Shown in pieces: positions 11,740 through 22,405 of a DNA stretch of 64,000 bases. Numbering within the stretch: the stretch's first letter is position 1; each line of letters begins with the position of its first letter. The translations under genes and the position numbers were made by a program. Source of the DNA: Climacteris rufus (lineage: Eukaryota; Chordata; Aves; Passeriformes; Climacteridae); the NCBI GenBank assembly GCA_013398175.1, contig VZRZ01004297.1, forward strand, positions 124,001-188,000, written 5' to 3'. The notes beneath the pieces are model-generated. The model was not told where the DNA came from and ran no database searches. It worked only from the letters and a program-made list of their open reading frames with translations.

Positions 11740-13629
11740 TCAGCAAGTGCTTAGGTAAAAGCAGAAGGGGGCAACAAGGAAATGCCTCTATCCCAGCCAT
11801 GCTCCTGGTTGGGAAGAAGGATCCTGTGCTGCTCACTGGGGGCCACACAATGCAGAAACCCCTCTGTGGGTAAAGCTCTGCAGCTCATTTCCTGCTGCTG
11901 CAGGACGACACGTGGTGGGAGTTCTTAAAAGGAAAAAAATAGTGTAAAATGTAGACTTTTGCTATCAGAAGAACTCCTTCAGAAAGGATATCATAGTCGT
12001 TAGTAGAGTCCAAAGCAATGCATTTCAATGCCTTGTGATTTTCTAGGTCCATTTTCATGCAGGAGTTGTTTTTGCTCTCATTTTTCCAAGCTTGAATACC
12101 AGAGGACACCATTCCTCTGTTCACCGGTGTCTTGTGAATGCCCTGCCTCTGCCTGGCAGTGCTTTCCTGCAGGGGTGCAGGGGGTCACCCCATAACTTTG
12201 CAGTCCTTCAGAGTGCTTTATAATTCCCAAGTGCTATCACAGGCACACGGGGCTGGGGGACATCTCTGTGCATTTCCAGAGTGCTGTGCCCTGTCTCACA
12301 CGTGGCTGTGAGTGTGACACGCTGAGACATCCCTGGGAGAGCAGAGCTCTTAATGCAACAGCGTGACAATCATACTTCAAAGCTAATTGGCGATGCGGGC
12401 TTGCTAATTTTGCAGAGGTTAATGGATCTTCTTGGAGCCGTGGGTATGAGGATTGCTGGGGACTTAGCATCTTTTTCTCCCCCATGGAGTTCTTTGACCA
12501 TATATAGCCAAGGTATCAACTTACAGGCCTGGGATTTCAGCTTTCTGTTTAGATTTCAGATGAAAGGCTGCAGTTGGAAGTGATTGTTATAAATATTTCC
12601 TGCTATCTGGTAGCAGGCTGACTTCAGTCCCTTCTAAGGAATTCACCATAATTATACTTTACAAAACTGCAATGAAAGCTCCGCTCCTGACAGAGGCCGG
12701 TGAATGGAGCGTGTCCTCCGGCTGCCCCGGTGGGATGGAGCTGCACCACATACCAGAGAGCTCACTGGAGGCTGGAGTCCTGGCTGAGGGACTCACCAGG
12801 ACTTCTTTTGCAGTCTCAACCCTGCCTGGTTGCTTTCCCCTTCCTGGCAGGGTGCTGTTGGCCATAGGCCAAGGCCAGTTTGCAGAAGCTGGGGTTTGAA
12901 ATGCAGATGAACTTTCTTTGCCTCATTCTGAGGCTTGAAAAGGAGATGGAAATGCTCAGTGGAAAGGGCAACCTGCAGGTACCTTCTGTTGTGGCCACAT
13001 AGGGAGTGGGAGGTGGGATTGGAGGCTCTTCCCATTGCAGGAGCCAAAGGATTCACCTGGCCTCTGCTCTCAGTTGGCCACAGCAATGAGTTCCCCGTGT
13101 CAGGGAAGGAGGGGAAGGAATTGCCATCCACCTCATCATCCAGCTGTCCTCGTTTCATGAAGGAACATCTCCCCCTGAGTGCAGCTGGTGCAGGGCACAG
13201 GCTGGACATTCCTGGGGGAAACCTTCTGTGGTTTCCATTCTTAGGGAAAAGTAATGAATGCAGTGGGCTTTTGGGGCCATTGCTTCTCATCTGGAGAAGC
13301 CCCAGGACAGGAGCCTGGGTAAGTGTTTTCAGTCTCATAGCTGACTGACCAGTTTGTCATCCAAATGCTCAGAGTAATAGGGAGGAAAAGTGCTGTCACC
13401 CTGCCCAGGACTCTCCCTTTTTCATTTTTCCCATTATCTCTCTCTCTCGCCTATCTTTTTAAATCTCTTCATGTATCAAAACCCCCCATCAAACCAGCCA
13501 GAGCTGCCACTACATGCAAAAGGGCTAAAAAAAATAAAAATACAGCAAGATCAGTTGCAAATCCTGACTCCCAGGGCCTCTGAAAATTTGTGCCACAGAA
13601 ATGCTGCACAGTTGTGCAATTTAGTGCCT
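11740..13629. other. Gene-free stretch
   Basis: No supported gene or repeat. The longest open frame is 181 codons on the minus strand (12793-13338). A 137-codon plus-strand frame (12935-13348) overlaps it, and neither shows a recognisable motif, so I take them as chance openings in a GC-richer patch. Confidence 0.55.
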
Positions 13630-13860
13630 CTGAAGAAGAATAAATTTGCTTTAAAAAAAATCCATCAGCATATTGCATATATTTATAGTTAGCTGCAAGC
13701 CTTTCCAGTGAGAACTTTTAGAATTTATTTTAAATTAAAGTGACTAGCATGACATACCAGTACTTAGCCTTTTAACAAAAACATTTTAGTCGTATAAATA
13801 CAGTTGCTATTATTAAACTCGAGGGAAAGCCAGCAAGTTGCTCCAAATAACGTCCCTCTG
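13630..13860. other. AT-rich island, possible conserved non-coding element
   Basis: Strongly AT-rich without being a simple repeat. It carries TATTGCATATATTTATAG and a TTTATTTTAAATTAAAG run, then an isolated CTCGAG near 13820. Its composition resembles vertebrate conserved non-coding DNA; function is not shown. Confidence 0.25.
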
Positions 13861-13984
13861 GTTTGCCTGTCCGAGCTCCTCAGTTCATACCCAGCATCAA
13901 GACATTTGAACACCTTTTTGAAAATCAGGGATTCATTTCATTTTGTGTTGCCTTGATGGCTTTTGAAGCTTGCTTTAAACTTTG

Positions 13985-14106
13985 TTTCCACTTTCTCTTT
14001 TTTTCCCCCTTCTCCTTTTCATTATGTTACTCCTTATATTTTTTTCCTTTTCGTTTAGGCTTTTTTTTTCCTTTTACTTTAGGCTTTTTTTTTTCCTCCC
14101 CCTCTC
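13985..14106. repeat. Polypyrimidine tract with a duplicated 24-25-bp unit
   Basis: About 120 bases that are nearly all C and T on the plus strand. Inside it two consecutive units (14046-14069 and 14070-14094) share the pattern CCTTTT-N2-TTTAGGC followed by a T run. A 97-codon open frame across it is rich in Phe and Ser only because of the tract and is not a gene. Confidence 0.85.
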
Positions 14107-16129
14107 TCATTAGCCAGGGAAGCCTAATTCTCAGTGGTACTTTCTGGCCTTTCTGAAAGCATCCTGAAACCTGTTTGCTAAATCAGTTGCTGGGACTGAC
14201 TTACAAAGGTTGCAGAAGTTGCCCTCTGGGTTAGCAGAGAGTAGGAGTATTTCTGTGCATTGAAAAAGTGACTGTTGATGAGATTTGAGGAAATACCTGT
14301 GCATTTATCCTGTCTGTATTTACATCTTTCAGAAGTGCCAAGCAAGAGCAAGTTTTGTTGCTCCAGAGTAAACACCAGACACCGAGTGGTGGACAGATTT
14401 GGGCCTGTGATCAGCAGAATGCAGGGAGGGCCTCCTTTTTGGGGACCTCCCCACTATAGTTAAAAAACAGGCAACCAGCAACTGGGGTTATTCCCTTCTC
14501 TTCCACGTTAGTCTTCACTCAGTTCATTTCCAAACAAAATCTGAGCAGCTATTTCTCATAGAGCTTTTAAGCCTGTGTGGCTGCTAAGAGAGGGAGGATG
14601 CAATAAATCATCCAGTCAATTAACGAGGGACTTTCTCCTTATTTGTAACCTCCTTTCAAAGCAAATGAGGATGACTGCTAATGAAAGGAAACATATGCAA
14701 TAGTTTAAAAATAGGTGTCTGAGGGCATCTGGGGGAAATCTTTGCCCTGCTGTGTGTGGCTGGAGCTGTCATCCAGCATCTCCACTTGCCTGCATCACCT
14801 CTCCATTTGCTCTTTCCCAGCACCCACAGTAGCCTATTGCAGCTGAAGGAGCAGTATTTCCACATCCAGTGCCATGCCAGCACCATCCCACCCACAGGCC
14901 TTTGTACAAACCTAAAAACCCCATAAACCTCACCCTTGCAGATGGGAAATGGAGGCACAGAGGTCTGGGAGCACAGCCTGCAGGCACCTAGTTGCATGCA
15001 GCATTGCAGCAACTCCCCTGCCAGCCCAGGGGCTTTGGGGTGAGCTCTCAGAAATTCAGCAGCCCACAGGTGGGATTTGAGTCCGCTGGGAGGAGGAGAA
15101 CAGCAGCTCTGTCCCATTCACTGCCTTCTCTTGCTGGCTTCAGTCACCAAGTGTCTCCTGAGGGAAACCAGCAGACCTTTACAGGGTTTCTAATGTACTT
15201 TAGCATTTGCTGGGCTGAAAGGCTGGGTTCAGCTCTGCACACTGCATTTCAAACCTGGAATAGAACCTCATGCATTTGGGACAGAGGTTTGGGGTTTTTT
15301 TAATAATTCCTTGAGATCTTTCATATTGCTTGGCACCAGCCTCCTGGTCAGCCTGTGTCTCCTAATGTGCATTATAGGGGAAAACCAGAGCAGCTGCTCA
15401 TGGTTTGGAGGCCCTGGGCCATGTACCTGGGAGACACAGGGCTTTCCAAAAACGTATGAGCATCGATTTGATGATCCAAACAAGGGCACATCTGTGTTCG
15501 GCTGGACGGATAGGATACTGGGCAGCAGGAACAAGATATCATTTTCCAAAATAGTGTGGGTCCATGGTGTTCCCCTGCAAAGCCAGGATTTCCTGTCTGT
15601 GACAGACAGTGGAAGGAGCAAAGCTTAAGATTTTAGCATTTATCTTTCTGTCCAGCACGGGACATTGAGAGGTATCAGGAGTGTTCTCTGAATTTTAATT
15701 TCTGTTTGCCTTGTCCTTATTCCAGGTTTTCTCTTTTTTTTACCTCTCTCAATTCTGACAATTTATCAAATTCTAAGAATTATGCTTCAGAATTAAAAGC
15801 AGATAAACTTGGCTGTGCTCTGAAAATAGCTGGAACTTTGCAATTATGGGGCAGTGATTCCTTCTGTCACTTGGCCCATCTCAGCTGTTTTGCCCTGAAC
15901 TGCTGCTTTTCCCCAGCTCAGCAGCACCCACATGCTCACATTCATCTGCTCCCCTTCTCACCACAGAAACCAGGGCCTGGCAATGCTGCTACCAGCATGA
16001 TTAGGGCAGTAATCCATATTAACCAGTAACCATAAAAAAGACAAACACTCAAGCAAGTATGGGGGGAAAAATCATTTAATCTCTGCAACAATCACTTTAT
16101 TGTTTGGTTTGGGGATTTTTTTTTCAGCC
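14107..16129. other. Gene-free stretch
   Basis: No supported gene. Open frames of 117 codons (15268-15621, -) and 105 codons (15311-15628, +) sit on top of each other and have no recognisable domain. No transposon was recognised. Confidence 0.55.
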
Positions 16130-16350
16130 TGGAGGTTTTCCGATGGTTCAAGATATAAAGAAGTCCTTCTGCCATAGCTGTAGCTTTAGTAATCACCCAA
16201 GTAATTGCATTGTTTGTAAACTGTGTGGTAATGAGCATGTGTAGAGCCATGATGCAGAAAGCAGAGCTAAATCTGGCTGAGGGTGCCAGGCAATATGCAG
16301 TGCAGAAGTAATGATTATTAATAGTATGTGTTGACTTAGGCTGATAATGC
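16130..16350. other. AT-rich island, possible conserved non-coding element
   Basis: Contains several homeodomain-type cores, for example TAATCACCCAAGTAATTGC near 16190 and AGTAATGATTATTAATAG near 16306. A T-rich run ending in CAG at about 16108-16126 just upstream resembles a splice acceptor, but no coding frame follows. Candidate regulatory DNA by composition only. Confidence 0.25.
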
Positions 16351-17255
16351 CCCAGAGCTTTCGTGCTCTGTATCTCAGCAGCGGGAAGCGGGCGCTCGGT
16401 GCGGAAGACAAATACCTTGTAACCAGGAAACTGCCTGTGCCTGGGCTTCCCGGGGCTGGGCTGTCCTTGGAGACAGCATTTCTCCAGGATGGAGCCCTTG
16501 GGGTGTATCCTGAGCAGACACCAGGGCAGGGGATGCTGACCTGTGCCTTGCAATTTTCTTTTCACAAAGAATTATGGAGCTGTGTTTGGATGCAATAAAA
16601 GGAGACACGATGCACGATGCATGTTTGTCTGTGGGGAGTTAATTATTCCCATCACCAGAGGTAAACAGTGCTGAGCCCTATTTTTGGAGGCAGATGCAAG
16701 TTGAGCTCGTGAAATATTAAATAGGAAAAGTTATTGCATAGTCTGAATTACATAGTCCCTCATTGAAGATGGAGAAAAGAAATTTAACTGAAAAAACACA
16801 AAACCTCACAATGTTGAAGTTAGAAAATGTTAGATTAATCCAGGAAAAATCCATAAACCAAACCAAAACCTAAAATCTTAACCTTTTCTTTGCTTTCTGG
16901 CTCTTATTCAATCTTTTCAAACAGGACCATAGGTGACTGTCAAGTCCCTGGGAGGTGTGGGGAATAAACTCTTTACTTTTTCCTAAAATTTCTCTTTTTC
17001 TGCTCTCCATCTTTCCCAGAATGCCTTGGGTTTATGGGAAGAAATCTCTGATATGGGAAATGAAAAGTAAAACCATGGCTGTGGTAACTTGTAGCATTTC
17101 AGAATTCAGAAAACTGTTTAGCAAAGAAGTAAGAGAGCAGTCCTTCTTTCCCTCCATTTTTCTGACAGTTGTGAAAAATTAATTGAACGCTGAGAGAAAT
17201 GGGTAGGAATCAGCAACAGTAAAGATGTAAAATAATGGCAGGGAAATAGGTATTT
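16351..17255. other. Gene-free stretch
   Basis: A small CpG-containing patch (about 16360-16460) lies at the left end, then AT-rich DNA. I see no gene or transposon. Confidence 0.55.
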
Positions 17256-17288
17256 TAATAATAATAATAATAGTAATAATAACAACAA
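17256..17288. repeat. (TAA)n microsatellite
   Basis: Trinucleotide repeat of TAA/ATA with one interruption (TAG) and a degenerate AAC end. It is likely polymorphic in length. Confidence 0.9.
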
Positions 17289-20200
17289 TGACAGGGATTA
17301 AAGAGATCTAATAAGAACACTGAAAGCAATACTGTAAAAATTAGTCAGGGGAAATGTGGTATTCAAACATTTTGTTTGAAGGATAGAGGGGGCTTGACAT
17401 TTTCAGAAAATAGTTGCAAGATAAGTTTTGGGTGGGGAAAAAACTTCCAGCAAGACATTTTTTGGCAGGTCTGATAGCAAATATTAGTCTTCTAAAGAGA
17501 ATTGTGGGCATTTAGAGAAAATAAAGAGGTTCCCCCTAAGCCAGAGCTGCAAGTGGCCTCCACTCAAATGTAGTGATTCATGCTGCTTTGTTTAAGGATC
17601 TGAGATCCCTTATATTCAAAAGGAAAACTGGGAAAGGCTCCAACCATAAGGGCAATTATTACTTCAGATATGAAACTTAGAGCCAAAATTGTCACAAACA
17701 AAGGTATTTCTCATTGTAGGGCACTATTTCTCATACCACATGAGCTGGAATTCCAGCTGGTAAAACAAGCAGCTGAAATGTCATCTATGATATTTGGAGA
17801 ACGGATCTTATTGCACAAGGTGGTGATTTCAAGGGGTTGTGCAAACACCAGGGTGCAGCTTAACATCGTCAGAGCTCAGGAAATATCACCTGCAATTCAA
17901 GGCCACTGGCATCTTGTTTAGTGAAAGCTTCCATAAAGATTTCTCCATCTTGGCCTGGATGAGGCCTCTGAGAGGCACTTTTTGGCACCAGAGAGCTGTT
18001 TCTTCTGTTTTCATTGCAGGACTGGGGGGAACGGGAACCTTGGCAGTTGAGATGTCCCAAACCTGGCCTGTAAGAGTTGGAGGACACAACCACAGATGCA
18101 GCACAAATGCCTCTTCCCTTCTGGATATTTAACAAGAAGTGACTAAAAACCTGTGCTTGGGAGTGGGGCACTAAATAGCTAAGAATTGCAGTAGTAATGG
18201 TGGGAGGAATCGAGTCTTTTTGTTACTTAGAGTTGTGAGCAAGTTTCTTTAGTGCCCACGGAACTATGGGGTCATTTGGGGAATTAGGGTTTCTCTTAAG
18301 AAACATCATATTTGAGAATAGGTGATTGGTCAGGCATCCATGGACTTCTGTCATCAGAGGCCTTAGGAAGTGATATCATTGGTTTTGTCAAGTTGAAAAC
18401 AACCAAAATTGCTTTTGTTGCAGAGTAAGTGGTTTGGATCTCATTTTCCCACTGCATATTGTACTTTGCAGACTAAAAAAGACATGAGAAATAGAAGTGA
18501 CTGATTTTTCCATTCCTTAAGCTGCCTCCATGTGGGTTGATTGCTCAGGGGATTTCAAGGCAGACTGAAACACAGACAAATGCTGGCTTGGTGTACGCTC
18601 TTAAATATTGCTGTGTTTTGAATTTTATTAGAAACTTGGCAGGCTTTTGCTTGAGCTCTAACTGCCTTTTCTGCCTTCGGTTTATCAGCTACCATAATTT
18701 TAGATGCACAAGCACAGTGTGCAGCCGTGTAGCCCAGCACGCATGAGCAAGGGAAGCACTCTAAAAACATGTCTGGTTAAAGTACTTGTCAAATTAGTAG
18801 CTGTCAGCCAGGGTAAATTAGACCCAAAATGGTACACACACAAGTGACGAAACAGGTTCTTCAGCATGCCTGGTGCTATCAGTCCTGCTGGGCTTGGACA
18901 GGGAGCTAAACCCAGGAAAAACCAGGATCTACTCTCAGTCATATTCTCACAGTTCTGCCCAAAACCACCTTGGGTATTTATACCCGAGGGCACATATATT
19001 CAAAGGAAAGGATGTGATAAACCCATACATCTGTCAGAAAGTAAACACAGCCTCGTGATCTTTCTGAGCTGACTGCAGCTCTAAATCCTGCCGATGAGGC
19101 AGCCATAATTCCTTGTGCGAGACACTGAAGACAGATGTACAGATCCTGGTTTAACATGGGAAGTGGGTGTTTCTCCATTGCTCCGAAGAAGCCTTTGACT
19201 TCTGAAACCAGTGCCCTTTATTTAATTTTGCTGCAGCATGTCCTGTCCAGGGCCCATAATGCAGGATGGCTCCTGGATCTGGCTGATTAGGTCTCACAAA
19301 CCCTTGGGCATATGGAAGACACGAGCAATTTGGGGAGAAGAGATGAATGCAAAATGGTTATAGAAAGAACCCAATTCCTTTGGAGAAGCATCATCCCTCA
19401 ACACTTTGATGATGTAAAGGCAAGAGAGAAAAAAAGCTGATTGATAACTGATAACGCTATTAATGTGAAGAGATGGTTTCTTGAGTATGGTCCAGACCAC
19501 AGCATGTTTGGGAGTCACTGGCAGCTTGCCACCTGCAAGGGAGACATTTGTGGTCTCTATCATTGCAAGAGGAGGAAACTCCCTGTTTGATTTTGCTTCC
19601 CACACAAAGAGATCCTATGCTGCCTGGTTGCAGGCTTTCTACTTGTGAGGAATTGAGGTGCACCTCAGGGGTGGGGACACACTTGTTCTTTGGGGCAGTG
19701 CAACACAGACCTGCCCTGGGGACAGCAAGGGCTTTGCCTGGTGTGGCTGCGACAGCTCTCTGAAGCAGAGGTTTCATCACTCCACGGGGAAACACCAGGG
19801 AAATAAACCAGGCTTCCAGGTAGTCTATCAAACGCCCACATCACCCTGTCTCAAGGTGGAGTGATAATAAAGACGACATGGGGAAAGGCAATCTGTACTC
19901 AGGGAGGTTCTCATAAGTGAAATTGAAAATAAATCACTGCAGACGTGATGGCTCATGCCAGCTCTCATCCATGCTCATCCCCTCACTCTGCTCTCCTTTC
20001 CATTTGCTAATTCCTCTGCCGCAACACACTGCTATCCTGGTTTACTACCCAGCTGGAATAGTCTCTGAATCTGCCTTGGAGAGGAGCTACACTGGAACAA
20101 ACCAACCATCTTAGCCTGGGAGAATAAAGAGGAGAACTGGAGAGCCTGACATATTTGATGTTGCAGAATTAGGTGTACTGAACTCATTAACAGCACAACC

Positions 20201-21548
20201 CCCAGCACTTCAGAGTGTTTGTGTGCCCCCTTGAAACTGAAAGCCCACTGTCATGGTGACAAAAGGCAGCCCCAGAAAGCGGGGCTCCATGGCCTGTGTC
20301 TCCCCTCCTGTCATTCTAGAAAAGTTAAAGCAAGGTCTGGGAAAGCAGCTGCGTGCTGGAGACCTTATGAGATGTGGCTCAGAATAGAAACGCTCTGCCT
20401 CATCACAGCACTCTCAGAAGCCATCTTTCAGCCAGAAAGGGTTTGTTCCTCTCTCCATACTGACAACCCCCCCCCACGGCAGAGCAGGAGAATCCAGGGT
20501 TTGCACACTTCCCTGGGTAGTTCCTGGGTTCTTGGGTGAAGGGAAGCTGTTTGGGCCTTGTTTTTTTGCCATGAGAGATGTGGGTCTTTGTTTCAAGGCA
20601 GATGGACAAAGGCAGTGAAGCGCAGATGTCTCATGGTTATAAATTTGGAGGGAAGTCTGTGCTGTGCTGTTATCTTGCCATGCTCTGGGAAGCCAGACTG
20701 CTCCCTAGGTATGGCTTGGCATGCTCCTGGTCTCACATCCAGCCAGCCTTGCTTGGCCATGGCACAAAAGTTGCTGAGTCCACTCCCACACCCCACACTC
20801 CAGCAGGTCTAGGCAGCGACTGCTGCATGGACTCCCACCTGCAACCATCCAGGAGAACTGGCAGCCCAGAGTTTAAAAAAAAATAGCAGCAGCAATTTGA
20901 TTGCTTAAAGTTATTTTTTAAGAAGATCCTGGGTACTTCTGTCCTCTTTCATAACAAACCCTTCTCCTCTAAAAACTAGGGTGCTGTTATACAGTTCTTT
21001 GTGGCATGTTGAAAACCAACTCTTTAAGGCTTAAAATCAGCTCTGGGTAGAGCTGAACCCTACAGAGCAAGAGGTGCTGGAACAGTGGGGCTGCCTGGAA
21101 ATGTCATGGAATGGAGAGTGCACTTTGGAGTTGCTGGTGAAATCTGCAGCCAAAAGCCTGCCTGCTGCCGCTGCTGAGCAGGAGGCAAATGAGCTTGTGG
21201 GGGCTGGAGGATGTTGCCTGTGCTGCATCAAGCAGCAGAGAGCGGTGTGAGAGATGGATGAGTTTCAGGAAATGGATGTCCTTGGAGTAAGCTAGGACCC
21301 ATTATCCCCATGCCTGAGGGGTATCAGCCATGCCAAAGTCCAGCCAGGGGTTTTCTCAGGGTCTGGCAGTGGTGCAACTGCACACAGGGATAAAAGGGAG
21401 GGTGGCTGGAGCGGCTCTCCCTCGGCCCAGTGCACTGAAATGTAAGGCAGTGATCCGAAGCATTCTGAAGACATTTTCTCCTGATGTCTTTCCATTTGAC
21501 ATGAACCTAACTGTCCTGGCAAGAGCTCAGGAGTGCATTGTTGCTTAG
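17289..21548. other. Gene-free stretch
   Basis: No supported gene. Open frames stay below about 125 codons, and paired sense/antisense openings (for example 17839-18171 and 19460-19831) carry no recognisable domains. A run of nine C occurs at 20467-20475. No transposon was recognised. Confidence 0.55.
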
Positions 21549-21629
21549 AATCACAGAATCATAGATTCATTAAAGTTGGAGAAGACCTGTGATATCATTG
21601 AGTTCAACCTTTGACCAGACACCATCTTG

Positions 21630-22377
21630 TCAACTAAACTGGGGCACTGAGTGCCACATCCAGTTGTTTCTTGAACACTTCCAGAGATGGTGACTCCACC
21701 ACTTCCCTGGGCAACGCAGCCTGGGCAGCCTGCTCCAATGCCTGACCACTCTTTTAGTGAAGACATTCTTCCTGCTGTGCAATCTGAACAGCTTGAGGCA
21801 GCATCCTCTCATCCTGGGAGAAAAAACCGACTGCCACCTTGGGTCAGCTCTCTTTCAGGTGAAAAGTAAAGAGTGATGAGGTCACCCCTGAGCCTCCTTT
21901 TCTCCAGGCTAAACACCCCCAGCTCCCTCAGCCCCTCATCACAGGATTTGTGCTCCAGCCCCTTCCCCAGCTCCATTGCCTTTCTCTGGATTCGGTCCAG
22001 CACCTCAATGTCCTTCCTGAATTGAGGGGCCCAGAACTGGACACAGCACTTGAGGTGTGGCCTCACCAGTATCAAGTACAGGGGACAATCCCTGCCCTGG
22101 TCCTGCTGGCCACACTATTCCTGACACTGGCCAGGTGCCATTGGCCTTCTTGGCCACCAGGGCACAGCTGACTCATGTCCAGCTGCTGTCAACTAGCACC
22201 CCCAAGTCCTTTTCTGCTGTCAACCAGCACCCCCAGGTCCTTTTCTGCTGGGCCACTTTCCAGCCACTCTTCCCCCAGCCTGTGGCACTGCAGGGGGTTA
22301 CTGAACCTCATACTACTGGCCTCAGCCCATGGATCCAGCCTGTCCAGATCCCTCTGCAGAGCCTTCCTGCCCTCCAA
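21630..22377 (-). pseudogene. CR1 ORF2 remnant (reverse transcriptase C-terminal part), frameshifted
   Basis: In the intact family this protein is the endonuclease/reverse transcriptase that copies CR1 RNA into the genome. Three minus-strand pieces survive in three different frames. At 22377-22189 the motif RLGEEWLESGPAEKDLGVLV is readable. At 22075-21809 it continues with LVRPHLKCCVQFWAPQF and later LEKRRLRGDLITLY. At 21812-21630 the last part has RKNVFTKRVVRHWSRLP. Between the first two, about 22080-22190, the expected NSVASRTR-like segment is present but shifted and broken by stops. With no palm domain and at least two frameshifts it cannot encode an active enzyme. Confidence 0.9.
22186..22247. 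repeat. 31-bp tandem duplication inside CR1
   Basis: Units 22186-22216 and 22217-22247 are 31 bp each and differ at only two bases (CTGTCAACTAGCACCCCCAA versus CTGTCAACCAGCACCCCCAG). Intact CR1 copies have one such unit, so I infer a duplication after insertion or in a source copy. It contributes to the loss of reading frame in ORF2. Confidence 0.85.
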
Positions 22378-22405
22378 CAGAAGCTTGATAACAGCAAGGA
22401 GTCAC

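Larger units (their letters stand above)
21549..22405 (-). mobile_element. CR1 LINE, longest copy in the window
   Basis: The 3' end is at the left: the plus strand starts with AATCACAGAATCATAG, the reverse complement of the CR1 tail. Reading leftwards from 22405 on the minus strand gives the late reverse-transcriptase region, the ORF2 C-terminus and then the 3' UTR. The copy is 5'-truncated: endonuclease and the catalytic palm are missing. It is clearly younger than the fragment at 2660 because long blocks still match the family. An internal 31-bp duplication lies at 22186-22247. The 5' boundary near 22405 is approximate. Confidence 0.95.

Noticed and set aside
12793..13338. 181-codon minus-strand open frame
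   Set aside because: A plus-strand frame of 137 codons overlaps it, no domain is recognisable, and composition explains the opening.
13863..14156. 97-codon Phe/Ser-rich, membrane-like open frame
   Set aside because: The hydrophobic stretch is produced by the polypyrimidine tract.
21630..22377. CR1 ORF2 pieces as a functional reverse transcriptase gene
   Set aside because: Palm domain absent, three different frames, internal stops and a 31-bp duplication; a dead copy.
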